DNA from: Coriaria nepalensis
Lineage: Eukaryota > Streptophyta > Magnoliopsida > Cucurbitales > Coriariaceae
Direction: 5' to 3'
DNA: 64,000 bases
Assembly: GCA_027186245.1 (NCBI GenBank)
Contig: CP114495.1
Span: 8,920,501 to 8,984,500, forward strand
Notes under the pieces: generated by a model
Seen by the model: only the letters and a program-made list of their open reading frames with translations
What the model was told of the DNA's origin: nothing
Databases searched by the model: none
Part shown: positions 25,187 to 38,212 of the stretch, piece after piece
Layout of the letters: each line of letters starts with the position of its first letter
Position numbering within the stretch: the stretch's first letter is position 1
Made by a program: the position numbers and the translations under genes

Positions 25187-25660
25187 ATTACGTCTAATTT
25201 ACTCTTGGATTAAAGATCATAGTCTTCGTATAGACATAGACATGACTCTGTAAAGTCGTAATTATTAGAATTCACATAAACCGATTAGTGGAAGGTTCGA
25301 TAAATTAATGCATTTATTGGAAGAAGTAGAATCTTTCAAGATTCGATCTACTTTCCTCTTGTTGATTATGGACAGAGAGTAGAAAGTCAACGTGAACAGA
25401 TTTTCTCTTCTTCGATAAATTATTCGACCTACTTTTCTCTTGTTCGATAAATTTATATCGCAAGTTGGCCATGTGAACAGAATTTCTTAATTCTTCGATC
25501 TGATCGAATGGATTAAGAAATGACATGGATAATTATTCAATTATAAATCCTTATAATAATGTTTTATCTCAATTATATACATATATATTTGTTTAATCAT
25601 TCAAACTTGGTTGATGTTATGTCCGGACTCGTTTCAATTAATACGTCTCATTTTGTTATG
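25187..25660. repeat. Dispersed repeat, copy B (partner at 8519-8970)
   Basis: It matches copy A in the same orientation and includes an extra 60-bp insertion with duplicated words (cctacttttctcttgttcgataaat). Just upstream, 24955-25197 is an open plus-strand frame of 80 codons that I do not recognise and that is not in copy A. Confidence 0.7.
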
Positions 25661-25889
25661 TCCGGACTTGTTGAATTTCATACGTATGAATTAAGGATAT
25701 ATACCCTAAAGAATTATGTTTTACGGGTGGGCAAAATTTTCGTCGGATTAGTAAATGGTGGTACTGGTCATGATCTCGATTTTTCAAATACAGATACTAG
25801 TACGAGATTGAAATGGCTAATCCAGTTTTGTATTGGTACTTGGAATCTTAGTCATAGACAATTTATTTATTTTTTTTAAATATCAATTG

Positions 25890-26480
25890 GGATCGATTTT
25901 AAAATTGATAAGAGACCTGACAAGAAAGAGAATTTCAGTAGTGCAGTTTTGAAAAGAGCAATCAATATTATCATAAAGTTTATAGCATCTTACTTTGCAA
26001 ACAGACCAAATGATTAATAAAGGAATAAGTTTAATGATAGAAGCAATGTTTAGTTTCAAGTCTATAGGGAAACCAAAAATGATCAACTGATGAAGGGAGT
26101 CAGCGGTTTTGAAATCATAACCATGATAGCTTGACCTCAATTGCATAACCCCCGAGCAAAAGGGAAGTGAAGAAACAAATGGGTTTCATTCACAGATGCT
26201 TTGTAACAAGGACAACAGATTAAACCTAAGTTACTTATGTTCCTCTGAATATTGTTGTCTAAAGGGAGGAAAAATTTTAACAACTTCCAAAGGAACAAGG
26301 AAACTTTGATTGGAATATGTTTAGATCATATAGCCTTAAAGTTTCTTTGAGTATTGCCTCTCTCGTTTAGCGGATCCCAAGTAGAGGCTAAGGAAAACCT
26401 TCCGCCATGGTCTTTATTCCATGATCATTTGCGAACGAAGAGGTTTCTCGTAGTCTTTTTTCAAGATTAAAATATGTAAA
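25890..26480 (-). mobile_element. LINE remnant: zinc-binding region after reverse transcriptase
   Basis: The minus strand reads through several frames as WKLLKFFLPLDNN, then CCPCYKASVNETHLFLHFPFA, then PLLIIWSVCKVR. These correspond to the zf-RVT region that follows the reverse transcriptase of plant L1-type elements (Cys and His ligands, HLFxxCPFA). Several stops; truncated at both ends. Confidence 0.7.
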
Positions 26481-26965
26481 AAGGGAGTTCAAACTATAGA
26501 GTTTGAATCTGTATTTGGCCTGCAAGTAAGAGGACAACAAGGTATTACAAGATTTAAATTTCCACCAGTGTTTGATAGACCAAGCATCATTTATAAAATA
26601 TTTATTTGGTCAAATTTATAATTATAATTATTTTTTGTTATGGTGATCAAGGACAGTGGTAGTGGAGGGATTTGTAGAGGTGGTGGTGAAGAGGTGGATT
26701 GTTAATAAATTGATTAAAAATAATGGAGTGGGTTAAAGGGGGAAAGAATAAAATTTTGGGCCTAAATATATAAAAAATGGTTAATATGAGGTTAAAATAG
26801 AACTAGTTTATAAGACATGTGAAGATAGTAACTTCTAACATAGGTAAGTTTTCCTCCTGTAAAAGCTCAACATTCTAAATTTAAACATAGAGCAAAAAAC
26901 CATTGACTAAACACATCAGGCAAATGAAATTGAACTGTCTCATTCTATCAATCAAAAGATGCTAA
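26481..26965. other. Intergenic stretch
   Basis: AT-rich, no gene. The last 150 bases are the 3' flank of the double-Rab gene and resemble 15480-15600. Confidence 0.4.
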
Positions 26966-28643
26966 TTAATCTGAATCTCCATTGTCCTTCATGATCACGA
27001 CAGCTTTAACGTTTTTTCCGAAATTGAAGTTATTGTTTAGAATCCTCCCAAAATTTAAATTATTCTCTGCGTTGTTCATGTTAACTTCGCCTCCATCAAT
27101 TGCAGCAATTCCTTGAACTATAGAAGGCCCTGCCTTTGCTATAGAAGCTTGATCATTCCGATATTTTGCACCCGAAATTCCAGCCGGTTGTGTTGTTTCT
27201 GGGGCTTCATTGTTGCTAATTCTTATGCCTTCGAACTGCGTTGCCAAATTATTTCCATCTTCGCTAGTTGAAGAAGCTTCATTAAACAAAAAGTTTGCCA
27301 CACTTAATAGAACTTCTATAATTTTCACTCAATATCAGTAGAAATTGTATGAGGAAAAAATATAATAATCATAATAACAAATAAACAAATACGGTTTTGT
27401 TCATAAAAACACATATACCTAAATCAATCTTCTCGTTGGCCTTCTCTATATTTAGACGGTAAATTTCCATGAAGAAACTGAAAATTGCACATTCCTGAAA
27501 CTTAATAATAGGATCCCAAGCAGAAGTTTCCATGAAATAAAGGGACTTCTTTTCTGCAAAATCTTCGGCGTACTCCATTGGAACTTGCCTTGGCCCACAG
27601 AATGGATCTGACTGATTGCCAACAAGCAGGATCGGAATATGTGGACCATGAAGACGCCTCATTTCCCTGAAGCCAACTTTCTTTACAGCTTCGAAGGAAA
27701 AAATATTACCGACACTATACACGCAAAGAATTCCCGAAACTCCTTCGTACAGATTTCCTATGTCGTATCCAGTACTTGAAGCCAATCTGGAGGGCTTGTA
27801 CCGACCTTGGCCAGCAAGGTCACAAATCTGAGCCAAGATGGTCTTCCCATCCAGAACCAAGCTCCCGATTGATAATTCATAGCCATAAGTGGGAATATAA
27901 CTGAGGTGGAATACGTTATTCATAAATCTAGAAACCAAATTAGACTTACCCACACAGGGAGGTCCAAGAACAAGCACCTTAAAGAGGTAATCATAGTGAG
28001 TTATATTACCGGCACCAGCTTTCTCTCCTTCATATCGTATAGACGGCATTATAGCTCCGACGTGTGTACGGATCCCTCTAGCCACCGTGTTAACAATCCG
28101 AGTTATATAGATTCGTTCAAAAAAGAAGGAATACACACTATCCAAATTTGTGCTTTTGATTGCAGAAGTTTCCCTGCAGTACACATATTGGAACCTTGCC
28201 GCGAAATCTTTTAGATTGTCTGTCGAAATCTCCTTCTTCCGATAATCCAATATATCAAGAGAAAGAATAGAGTCAAGGTTTTTACTGCAAAGATCTTTTT
28301 TGTTACCAACAAGCATGATCTGAAAGTAAGGATCATTTCGATGATATTGCCTCAAGATGGGTACCAATAACTTGACTTGTTCGTAGGTAAAACGTTTAGT
28401 GACATCGTAGACAAGAATTGCAGCCACCGCTCCTTTGTAGAGACTGTAGAGTGGTCCATAAATCGCATCTATGGTTCCATCTGGCATTTGATGTATTTCC
28501 TTAACTTCGATGCATAGCGAGCAGTTGTACTTCGAAAGCATGTAGCGATAGAACTTGCTCAGTGAGAATCTGTCGCCCAACGTTGACTTACCCACGCCCC
28601 TCTCTCCCATCACCAGCACAGTGAAGGCGCAGTCAAGGTCCAT
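26966..28643 (-). CDS. Tandem double Rab-like GTPase with GIG-type tail exon
   Basis: 511 residues in two exons: 28643-27419 and 27276-26966, intron 142 bp (gtatatg to aatgaag), phase 1 on both sides. Domain 1 starts at once with the P-loop GERGVGKS (13-20) but has no DxxGQ switch II; it keeps NKKD (114-117) and ETSA (158-161). Domain 2 has GPPCVGKS (227-234), DLAGQGRYK (275-283, Gln kept), NQSD instead of NKxD (343-346) and ETSA (372-375). The sequence between the domains contains GIRTHVGAIMPSIRYEG, shared with the disabled copy. Exon 2 adds a Ser/Asn/Gly-rich linker and VQGIAAIDGGEVN ... NNLNFGRI, the GIG-type motif, then NNNFNFG. No prenylation Cys. Without splicing, the first frame would read on for 15 residues. 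Paralogue of 15601-17276; this copy appears functional. Confidence 0.82.
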
Positions 28644-28900
28644 CTATATATTTTGGTTTTCCGGAGATTATTTTTTCTCTCTCTAATTCTATTTCTCTAA
28701 TTTCTCACCTTTTTGTCTTCACAATAATAACAAAAATTTGATGAGACGGCTAGAGGGTGGGAGATTGAGGAAAAGACATGAGAGAGGGAGAGAGAAGATA
28801 GTATTGGCATCGTGGAGAAGAAGGAAACCTATCAAAGGTATTTGGTTCAAAAAAGTTAACAGAAATGTTTGCTTTATTGGAGACTTGGGTTGAAGTTTCA

Positions 28901-31652
28901 ACTGATAGAAGGAGAATGGTTGGTCATGTCCTTTAAAAATGAAAAAAAAAAAAAAAAAAAAATTATGAGATTAAAAACGTTTTTAAAAAATACGTAAAAT
29001 ATATATCGTATATGAGATTTTTTAGTATCTAAAAGCAATGTAGGAAGAACTGGTTTCTGGACTGTATATAAATTTTCATTTAGCAAAAATAGAATTTTCT
29101 CAAAAACTGGAGCAGCTGCCCTTACCATTCCCCATTATTCCAGTGCCCACTTTTAATTAATCCAGTAAAACCTGGCATGCTGATCCTGGTCAAAATTAAA
29201 CGTCAATTATAAGTAAGATTATGTAAATTTCCAACTTAATATTAGTAAACAAATGAAGAAAGCTAAATAGCAAACACACACCTAATTACCTTTAGACCGG
29301 GTTAATCGCCATATATATATATTTCTTAATTAGAACTCACAATTATTTCTCAAGTCGCTGTCTTGAATTGCAGGAGTATTTAAGGGACAAGAGATCGACA
29401 TGTTAATTTTATTGTTCATACTAGGTAGCTCCGTTGGATCATATGTTGACCAACAGCCAACAAACAACAACAACAACAACAATAAGATTTTAGGTCTGAT
29501 CTTGATATATGATCACTGTTGGGAGTTATTTTGAACTTTGTAAAATAAGTGGATTTGTTTTTTTGTCGTATGTTTTTACATAACATCTGGATTGCATGAA
29601 ATTTTTGTTAACATCGTTTTGTACTACTGTATCGTAGATATGAGTTTCAAACTTTTGACCAAGATTCTAGTATTACCATGATGGATCGATCTATATGTTC
29701 TAGAGTTCAATCTCTAAAGTTCTTGTGCATTTATTCTTTTATGGATTTCATTCTCTAAGTTTTGTTTTTTTATTCTTTGATATTTTTAATTAACTATAAG
29801 AAATTTGGGGCCCTAAGCCATATAATTTAGAACGAAAGAGGCATGCTATTATTCTAAATGTTCATACACGGTCCTATATATACATCTGTACAATTTTCTT
29901 CCACATTTTATATAATTTCACACGCAATTAGAGTATATATAGTATGCAATAAAAAATAGCAACTTGAATGTGTACGTGACTAAGTAGCCAGTCTAATATA
30001 TAGTTTAGAATTCAATCAGGTAACAAAATCACAAAGTTCTATCTAACAATGAAATGACAAAGCTCTATCTAACAATGAAATGACAAAGCTCTATCTAACA
30101 ATGAAATGTATCCGATTAGCTCGATATAAATCCCTCATGCTTAAACATTAGCCCCAATTGCTTAACATTTTTTTTAATAATTATTTTTACCCTTTTTTTT
30201 TTTGTTTCTCTCCTGAAGTAACCCAACTTCATCTTCTCCAACTCCATAACTACCGCCGCCGCCATTACTCTTCTTTGACAGTGGCCAAGTTGAATAGAAG
30301 TGTATGTATACTTGACAAAATTGCTGATGCCCCCTATCATTTTAACTAACGAAGCTATTCAATTGTTTTCCTTATATTCGAATCTTTTATTATACTCAAC
30401 ATCGTGCTGCTTTGCTATTTTAAATACTTTGCTCCGAATGTCATTCGCTAGATTCAATTGAGACGATGATGACTCATTAATTCCCCATCGCTAATTCAAG
30501 AACTTCAATCGTTTCTGGACTTTAGAGCTGCACCTTACCATTGTCATTCCTTACTAATCTGTAATATTGGATCGGACACAGATCGGATATTCGATCCGAC
30601 CGGATTTGCATGGTATCCAACGTGTTGTCCGAATTAAAATAAAAAATAAAAATAAAAAAACATAAAAAGCTGAACAAATTTCGTTCAAAGAACCAAAAAA
30701 AAAAAAATACCCTCACTTAAAGTGTAACCCACTCCAGTCTCCGCCTGCGCAGCTTCTGCCCTCCGGCTCACCCAATCACAAGTTGAATTGTGATTTTTAC
30801 AAGAAAACTTTTTAAGGGAATAGACAGTAGACAAGTTGTGGTGATAGAATCCATCAAACAAGTTTTAACTGTCAAAGACAAACATGAACATTTGAACTGT
30901 GACTTGGGGTTTTTTTTTTATCATGTTACATTTTGATTGGAATAAGAGTACAGATCTAATTATATTCTAAATCAACAAATTACAAATCTAGTAGAAGTTA
31001 TCTAACAAACGATCCGTTGATATCAAAATTTGTATTTTGACATTTGAATATATTGAAAGAATATGTTAACAAAAAAATACAGAATAGACTAGAATTGGTC
31101 GAGTTTCGGCCGTTGACTAAGTGGAAGTCTAGTCAGCCAGAGATTGGTAACAAGTTGTTTAAGAAGTTGAGATGGCAACAAATTATTGGATGGAAAGAAA
31201 TGAGTTTTCTACTAGAGTTACATCGTAGAAAACCTCATTTCACAAGATAAAGTGACAAATGATTATTTCATTTAATTTTGTACTTGAATTTTTAAATAGT
31301 TGAATTAATTCTTTTCAAAATGTTTCATATTCGTTCCAAAATTTTAGGTTCTAACTGGACAACTCGACAAATGTCATAGGCAAGCTCTTGTTTAATTAAG
31401 AACTCGTTAATCTCTACTATACTCAATTGAAATTGGGCATGAATTATGACAACAAATTAACAGAACAATGCAAATTTGGTAAATAAATTATAGATTATCG
31501 AGTTACAACATACACACGAATTGAAAAACAAAAGCGGAAAGACCCATTTTGGAAAGAACAAGAGTATCTATAAGCTCTTGTCAATAATATGTAACAGTGT
31601 GAGTTGAAAATCCGGCAACAAACATTTTTTTTTTTTTTTAAATATATGTTCT
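28901..31652. other. Long noncoding region
   Basis: 28644-28890 repeats the flank at 17277-17660, and 29030-29460 repeats 24321-24660. A 25-bp unit (aaagctctatctaacaatgaaatgac) is repeated about three times at 30030-30108. Near 30560-30620 is a GC-rich stretch (gatcggatattcgatccgaccgg) of possible transposon origin. I see no gene. Confidence 0.5.
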
Positions 31653-32391
31653 TCATGAAGAGTGATTACTTAGGAAAGCTGTTCGAACGGCAGAAAGAAT
31701 AAGTTCTCTATACTCCCCGGCCTGTGACGGCGGGAGTGGCGCAGAAGAATCTTGACCTAAATAAACATTAACAGTAAATGATAGCGAGCCAACATTAACA
31801 GAGATATCAGTTTCATTCATCTGGATATGCGTGTTACCAATTCCACCCACTCCAATAACTGTGTTAGAACTGGCTCCTTCCGGTAATGTTGTCGACTCAT
31901 GTGATGTTGAAATTTCACCAATTGACATCGTTCCCGCCCCAGACGACATTATTATTACATTTTCTGGACTGCTTTGATCGTTACTAGTACTAGAGCTACT
32001 TTGATCAGTCCCTTCAGGATTTTCTTTCACTATCTTAAATTTCATTCCAGTTGCCTCATCAAGTACCCACCGCATCGCTCTTGCGCCATCTAAATCCAAT
32101 ACTTTCAATATTTCCGCACCCTGTTCCGATTTACCTGCTGCCAAAGTCATACCCACGGTAGGAGCCCATTCCCTCGTGTCCGTGTAACCAAGTGCTGCCA
32201 AACCTTCTGGAAGGTAACCGTGCCTTGCCAGGGTTTTCAGAAGAATCTGAGAGGGGGTTACATAAAGAAACCAAAAGGAAGGAAGGAAATAGGTAAGTAG
32301 TTTGAAAGAATATTAAGGTATCAATTGTCCTAGTAAATATGGAACAGTTCAATCAGTAAGACGGAGAACATACTTTCTGAAGAGAGAACAT
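31653..32391 (-). CDS. GIG-motif protein, subfamily with conserved AVRxAFL tail
   Basis: 203 residues from two exons: exon 1 32391-32374 (MFSLQK) and exon 2 32246-31653, intron 32373-32247 (gtatgtt to ctctcag), phase 0. Residues 1-80 form a small domain (KILLKTLARHGYLPEGLAALGY, then MRWVLDEATGMKFKIVKE) shared with the genes at 36468 and 42175 but unknown to me. A Ser-rich linker leads to the GIG motif at about 135-160 (VIGVGGIGNTHIQM ... VNVGSL), then an extra beta-like segment and a Pro-rich turn. A conserved C-terminal helix ends the protein (YRELILSAVRTAFL). The splice model is supported by matching homology across the junction. No targeting signal. Confidence 0.8.
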
Positions 32392-33234
32392 CGTTGCCTT
32401 CAAACACTGGATGAACCTGCAGGCAGACCAAGATCCAGAATCTTCAAGATGACAAAGAATAATTGTAACAAAACGTTGAAAAACAAGAAATCCACTTAAT
32501 TAAGACAGTGCATTAGGGAACAAGGTCCCAGATATAGTGATAAGGTAGGCTCATACCTGAGAGATTAATGGTAATGGTGGATCGATCTATTAATTTAGTG
32601 AATTCAGAACGCGATAGAACAAAGAGGATCGATTGCAGCCGTGAGGGAAAGAACAATGAGTATCGAAGCCATTTTTCGATATTAAATAATGTAGGTACGC
32701 AAGTATAGTTTAGTACAGGCAGGTGAAGTTGACCAACATACAAAAATAGTATATGAGCATTAATCAAACCGCAACCATTTGCAATTTCCAAGTATTTGAT
32801 CAGCATCTAGTTAGTTTGAAACCGGCCCCAATTTAGTTAAAATAATGGACAAGTTGATTAAATTACTATTCTATCAATTTCATCATTATTTGAATCAAAA
32901 TCAAGAGATTATAATAGAAGTGATCATTTAGGGTGTGATTAGTAACGATTTTGGAAACCGGTTTTCATCTTTATAAATTCAGAAACTGACTTTTGGTAGG
33001 GGAAAACTTCATTTGGCTGGATTTTTTTGTGTCAGAAAAAGTTAAAAACCAATTTTTAAAAACAAGCAAAAAAGAGGTAAGAAAACGGAATGCGAAAACT
33101 AGTTCTACCTATTTTCTACATTTTGAAAAACGTGTTTTGGTTTTTTGCCATTGTGGAGGACTGTAGCATTTTTTTTAGATGCTTATCACGACCTCACTCT
33201 TCTCTCTCAACATTCGATTCAACGAAGTGCTTGT
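32392..33234. other. Intergenic stretch
   Basis: Promoter side of the gene at 31653. No gene; AT-rich after 32830. Confidence 0.4.
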
Positions 33235-34610
33235 TGTAACGCTCGCCTCGTTAGTTATTTAGTTTATAAAATATTTTTATAGGAAAATATATATAATTAG
33301 TAAGTATATTATTTTTTTTTTATTTTTATAAAAAATTTATTTTTGAAAATTAACTTTACTTTTAAAAGAAGTTTTAAAAATATACTTAATAATTTAAAAA
33401 TATTACGGAAGTCTTTGTCATAAAAAAATAATTCAAAAATTTTTTAAATACTTTATTCTTTATTTGAATATACATATACATACATATATATAAGAAGTGC
33501 CAATTTTCAAATTCATTGTTTACAGAGGTCGGATCTCATATGTACAATCTCACGGACTGATAGCCTTCATCACCTGTTTCTTAACTTACTACCTTATTTT
33601 GTAATTTCCTACAACACAGGGTAAACATCTATGAGCTAGAAGCTCAATAAGGATAGTGTCCTACTCACATCAATATTCTTTTTATGACTATCGTGAGTTA
33701 ATGATTTTATGATCTATATCTAACGTGCATAAATTCTCATCATTCTACATACTTGGGTCCTGAGGATGCTGCCACCGGCATGTCAACTGATATTTAATCA
33801 GCGGTCCGCTTATGACATTTTCTTTGACATCATTTAAGATCCTTTATAATCGATAAGTGATTCTTCTTTTAACCCGACAACACCTCACTTTAATGTTATG
33901 CATACTTATGCTTCTTACTTATCTTAGCTTAACATTAACTTCTGGAAACATGAACATATGCACTTAATCGTAGTATGTTAAAAGTTTGTACTATCCTCAA
34001 ACCATCATACTATATTATGTTCATTATAGTTATAATTATAGTTATAATTATAGTTATAATTATAGTTTGTATTATCCTCAAACCATCCTTATTTCTAGCA
34101 TGGTAATCATAGTATTTCACTTCTACTTAGCATATTATAATTATAATCATAACGCAGACATAATCAAGTCATTATACTTAATAATTAATATTATCCTCAA
34201 TTAATATAATTATAATCATAACAATAAACAAATAAGATCCGGGTGTTGCAGTGAGACTATACTTATAAAGATTGGTTGACCGGAGATCTTGACTTTCCTC
34301 TTTTTCTCTTTCCTTCCCTTTCTTTCCTTTCTCTACTTTTTCCCTTCCTCTATTTCTTTCCATTTCTTTCCTTTCTCTCCTTTTTCCTTCCCTCTCTTTC
34401 TTTCCTTTCCCTTTCTTTCCCTTTTCTCTTCCACCGTTAACTTACTTCTTCATTCCCTTATGGCATGAAGCCCTTTTATAACAAGAGTTATCTCATGCTA
34501 ATGTTGCCACTTGCATGCTAACTTAATGGCACTTGCTTGATGACTAACTAAATATGATGCTTATGCATGTTGCCAAATAAGTATTAACGTGACATCTTTG
34601 CACTCTCCCT

Positions 34611-34663
<53 letters not shown>

Positions 34664-34825
34664 TAAACTTATGCCCCCCTATTAATCTTTAAAATTATTT
34701 AAAAGGTTCATAATTATTTTTATTGTTAAAATTAAGTATATGTGGAAATTAAAATTTGTTACTGAATCCACTTTAAATTTATTTTCTCACTATTATGTCT
34801 AATCTAGAAATATTGGGAGATTACA
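33235..34825 (-). mobile_element. Solo Ty3/gypsy LTR
   Basis: Read on the minus strand it begins TGTAATCTCCCAATATTTC and ends GAGCGTTACA, the typical TG...CA ends. The start matches the LTR-like sequence at 3480, and the complement near 33775 (ggcagcatcctcaggaccc) matches ggcagcatccttagagccc near 5060. No polyprotein flanks it. GTGCT occurs at 33226-33230 and at 34827-34831, a possible target duplication displaced by a few bases. Inside are a (TTA)n run (34614-34662), a C/T-rich tract (34290-34430) and short tandem ttataatta repeats at 34020-34065. Confidence 0.65.
34614..34662. repeat. (TTA)n microsatellite
   Basis: About 16 uninterrupted TTA/ATT units, inside the solo LTR. Confidence 0.95.
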
Positions 34826-36260
34826 CGTGCTCTCCTCCTCCCTGGTGTTCTGATTTCCGCTCTACCATTGATTCTCCTCTAATCGAAAGTTAGGTAAGTC
34901 TCCTCCTAAAGACTTTAGACTTTACGGCCTCTGATTTTTCTCTCACTCACCTATTTTCTTTTATGATTTGTTTCTTGATCTTGTTCAGCTGCGAAACACA
35001 TCCATGAGAGATCTTGAAGATTGGTAATCTCAAAACCGTGATCATCAACTCTATCTCAATTTGATTTGGAATTCCGGTAATCATCATTATTCTAATTGCC
35101 ATTATTCTATTGATTTCCTCTAAGTCGTAATTTTCACAAGTAAATTTAAATCCTAAATCAAATAATTTTGTGGCCTGATTTTATTGACTTGATTTTTTGA
35201 TTTGGGATTCAAAAGTTCTCTTTATCTCTATCTTATACTTTCTTGGCGAAAATGAGATCTGCTTCATTTTCGATTTTACTAGTTCCATCATTTCAATACT
35301 AAAATATATTTTGTGACACTATAATAAATTGTTGTTAGATTTAATTGTCCATGTGTTAGCTCTTATAGCTAATGATAGACAAATATTTGCACAACTTGTT
35401 TATGTTATGGGGACAATGTGTTCCTTCTGGGTACTGTCATGGGGACACACCATCCTTCATGTGTGAACTCGTATCTTTAGAGAATTTTTCTACAGAAAGA
35501 TTAATCTGGTCCAATGAAGTCATTTCATCTCTAGAGACTAAGTTGTACCAAATAAGGTTTTTGATTAATAAGTTTGACTACCTACTGGTCATAGAATTCA
35601 ATGAAAAGCAAATGTGGTCGGATATAGGGTGAGCTCAAAAGCTAGTTCACTCATTTTGGGTTGTCATTTTGGGTCTCAAGCCCAAAATCTATTATTCTGC
35701 CGGGTCTTAGAATGGGTACCGAATCTTAACACTATTTAAGTATTTTAACTCGTCCATTTAGGGAACGATGTATTCTTGCTCTTCCTGCTTGAATCGGTAC
35801 GTCTCTTTCTCTGTGAGATGCGATTAAGGTTTTTTTTCTCCATGCAATCTCATATTTCTTGATTTGATTTTGTGACGCTTGATCTTACCTATTACATGAT
35901 TAATGTAAGATATTATCTTCTCCTTTGATTTCTTGAGTTGATATGAATATGAGGTTTATGCTTGGACAGTGTTCTTGATCCTTGAGTGCGACTCCTCGGA
36001 TGTTTTTTGTGGTTAATCTTTGTTTGATTTCAGTTTGTATAATAATATATAATTTGTGGCTGAGACAATTAGTTTGTAATCGGATAATATCATCACTAGT
36101 GCAAACGAGTTCCGTTTGGTTTTCCGGAGCTATGAATGGATTTAGCCTATGTTTGATCGTTTTAATATTCATAGGTGAACCACTATAATTCGTTGTGTTG
36201 GTTTACTTTATCATCGTTTGCATTCTGTTTTGATCACATAAGAATCTTGAATATTGACTG
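34826..36260. other. Noncoding stretch
   Basis: No gene recognised. Some parts look like intron/UTR (ttctttctctgtgagatgcg) but no reading frame supports it. Confidence 0.4.
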
Positions 36261-36267
36261 ATCTCAT

Positions 36268-36356
36268 CCCATGTATTCTTTATTTATTCACAATTCATAT
36301 ACAACTAAAGCCCCATGTATTCTTTATTTATTCACAATTCATATACAACTAAAGCT
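36268..36356. repeat. 44-bp tandem duplication downstream of a GIG gene
   Basis: The unit ccatgtattctttatttatt and its continuation occur twice at a 44-bp spacing. The related locus at 42018 has only one, so the doubling occurred after the two genes separated. Confidence 0.9.
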
Positions 36357-37560
36357 CTTTAACACAATATCATAATCCCTAAACTTGAAGATTAAAAGAA
36401 TTGAATAATCTGTTTGAATTAGGCATTCTTTAATCTAATAACATCTTACCCTTTTGTTTCACCCTTTTTAAGCAAATTGATTGTGAAGAAAAGCAGCTCG
36501 AACAGCCGCTAGAACGAGTTCTTTGTGCTCCTCAGTCTCTACTGGCAGCAACGGCATCGGGTCCGACAGATTTGAATAAATGTTTGCAGTGAATGAAACA
36601 GGACCAACATTAACCGTAATGCCCGTTTCACTCATATGTATATGGGTTGAACCAATCCCACCTACTCCCACAACCGTGTTAGAAGAAATCTCTTGTGCCC
36701 GAAAAATTGACTCATGTGAGGTCGATATTGCACCAATTGATGATGCTGATGATGTTGTTGTTATGGGAAAAGATACTCGGACATTTCCCAGACCCTCATA
36801 ATTTGATGAGTGTTCTTTATCACTATCATTTCCTATGACATTTGATTTCACTATCTTTACCCACAATCCTGATAATCCGTCACATACCCATGTTGCCAAT
36901 GACTTGTCATCTTCACTACCCTCATTTTTTACCACCGTTAAACTCCGTTCCGATTGGATTTTATTTGAGTCACATTTCATAAGAGTACTCATCCCAGATA
37001 CAAGTAAACGTCCCACCAAAATTGCTCCGACCCGGGCTAATTCTGTGTACATGATGATCAATGCACACTTGATAGGGTTCTCCCAGAAGGTGTATGGTCG
37101 GACGATAATAACAATTCTCAAACCTCCCAAAAGGTAATATATTAAACTAATCAACTTCACAATAAAACGCCTAAGCAGAAATCAGGGAGTGGTTCATTCA
37201 TGAAGGTGCAAAGACATAACTAGGGCATTACTTCATTCAGAAAAGAAATGGAAGAACGGAAAAAAATGAAAGGATGATCAGGAAATGCTAATTTTGAATC
37301 TTTGATGTATGCCATAGTTAAAACTTATATAGTGTATGCCATGTGACAAGTTGTAATAGAGAGAGGAAATGACTAAAAGGAAAACCGCGTTATTAATTAG
37401 GATTGTTCACCTTCTTAGTAGCTTCTATTGGTCATTATTGATGACGAAGGACCTGAGGTTTTGAATTAGCAAAAGTCAATGGTCATGAACGTGTAAGCAA
37501 TGCCGATTGGGCATAATAAACTAAGCGTTGAGTCTGGATATATATTTTACAATACTACTT
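36284..37560. repeat. Duplicated gene segment, copy A (partner 42019-43290)
   Basis: Coding sequence, about 110 bp of 3' flank and about 400 bp of 5' flank align in the same orientation with the segment 5.7 kb to the right, with small indels. A further scrap of the 5' flank (caccttcttagcagcttct) lies at about 45056. Confidence 0.9.
36468..37052 (-). CDS. GIG-motif protein, AVRxAFL-tail subfamily, copy A
   Basis: 194 residues from the first in-frame ATG (37052). The frame is open further upstream without an ATG and contains acceptor-like sites (cttctgggag before AACCCTATC), so a short first exon as in the 31653 gene is probable but was not located. Shared parts are LATWVCDGLSGLWVKIVK (compare MRWVLDEATGMKFKIVKE), a Ser-rich linker, the motif VVGVGGIGSTHIHM ... 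VNVGPV, and the tail HKELVLAAVRAAFL. It lies in a duplicated segment with 42175-42765. Function unknown; the Gly-rich core has Ser in place of a P-loop Lys. Confidence 0.72.
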   Translation of the reverse strand: MYTELARVGAILVGRLLVSGMSTLMKCDSNKIQSERSLTVVKNEGSEDDKSLATWVCDGLSGLWVKIVKSNVIGNDSDKEHSSNYEGLGNVRVSFPITTTSSASSIGAISTSHESIFRAQEISSNTVVGVGGIGSTHIHMSETGITVNVGPVSFTANIYSNLSDPMPLLPVETEEHKELVLAAVRAAFLHNQFA

Positions 37561-38212
37561 GTCTTCTAGACATAATTAAATTATTGTTTCTTTGTTAACA
37601 GGACTTACCCGAGAATCCAATGAGATAGAAACAGTACTCAAAAATAGTACTAAGAATCCAACAAAAAATATATATATATATATATAATAATAATAATTGA
37701 TCATAAAATAATCAGGTTATTTAGTAATCAATATTACCAACTGTGATCATAAAATATTACCAACTGTGAGATTATTAGTTCTAATCATATGTTGGTTTGG
37801 CTCATATATTATATCGAAATTTGTCTTTCATCTTAAAAACAATTAGTAATCGGCTCTGAAACTACCCGACATACTCGTTATTACCTATACCAATCAGATT
37901 TGTCACGTATAGAAAGAGAACAAGCGCTAGAAAAAGCTTCACCAAGATGAGTGAGTCTGCATGACATACGGAACATGTAATAAATTGTTCAATTTATAGG
38001 AATTAGATTGTGTATGTAAAAGAGAAGACACAATATTTTGAATTTACAAACTTGTGCCGCTACCAACTTTAATTGCATTAGGGCCAGTGTATTCCTTAGC
38101 ACGAAGATTCCGATAGTTCAAATCAGAGGTAAAATGGTTTGTTCAAATCATAGAAAAAGATCGACTATTTGATGGGTCATTAGAACCATTCGAGACATTG
38201 AACGAATGCGAA
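37561..38212. other. Noncoding stretch
   Basis: AT-rich with a (TA)n run near 37665. No gene seen. Confidence 0.4.

Noticed and set aside
24955..25197. 80-codon plus-strand frame beside the dispersed repeat
   Set aside because: Reads like a normal protein piece but I recognise nothing, it has no splice support and ends in the repeat; not called as a gene.
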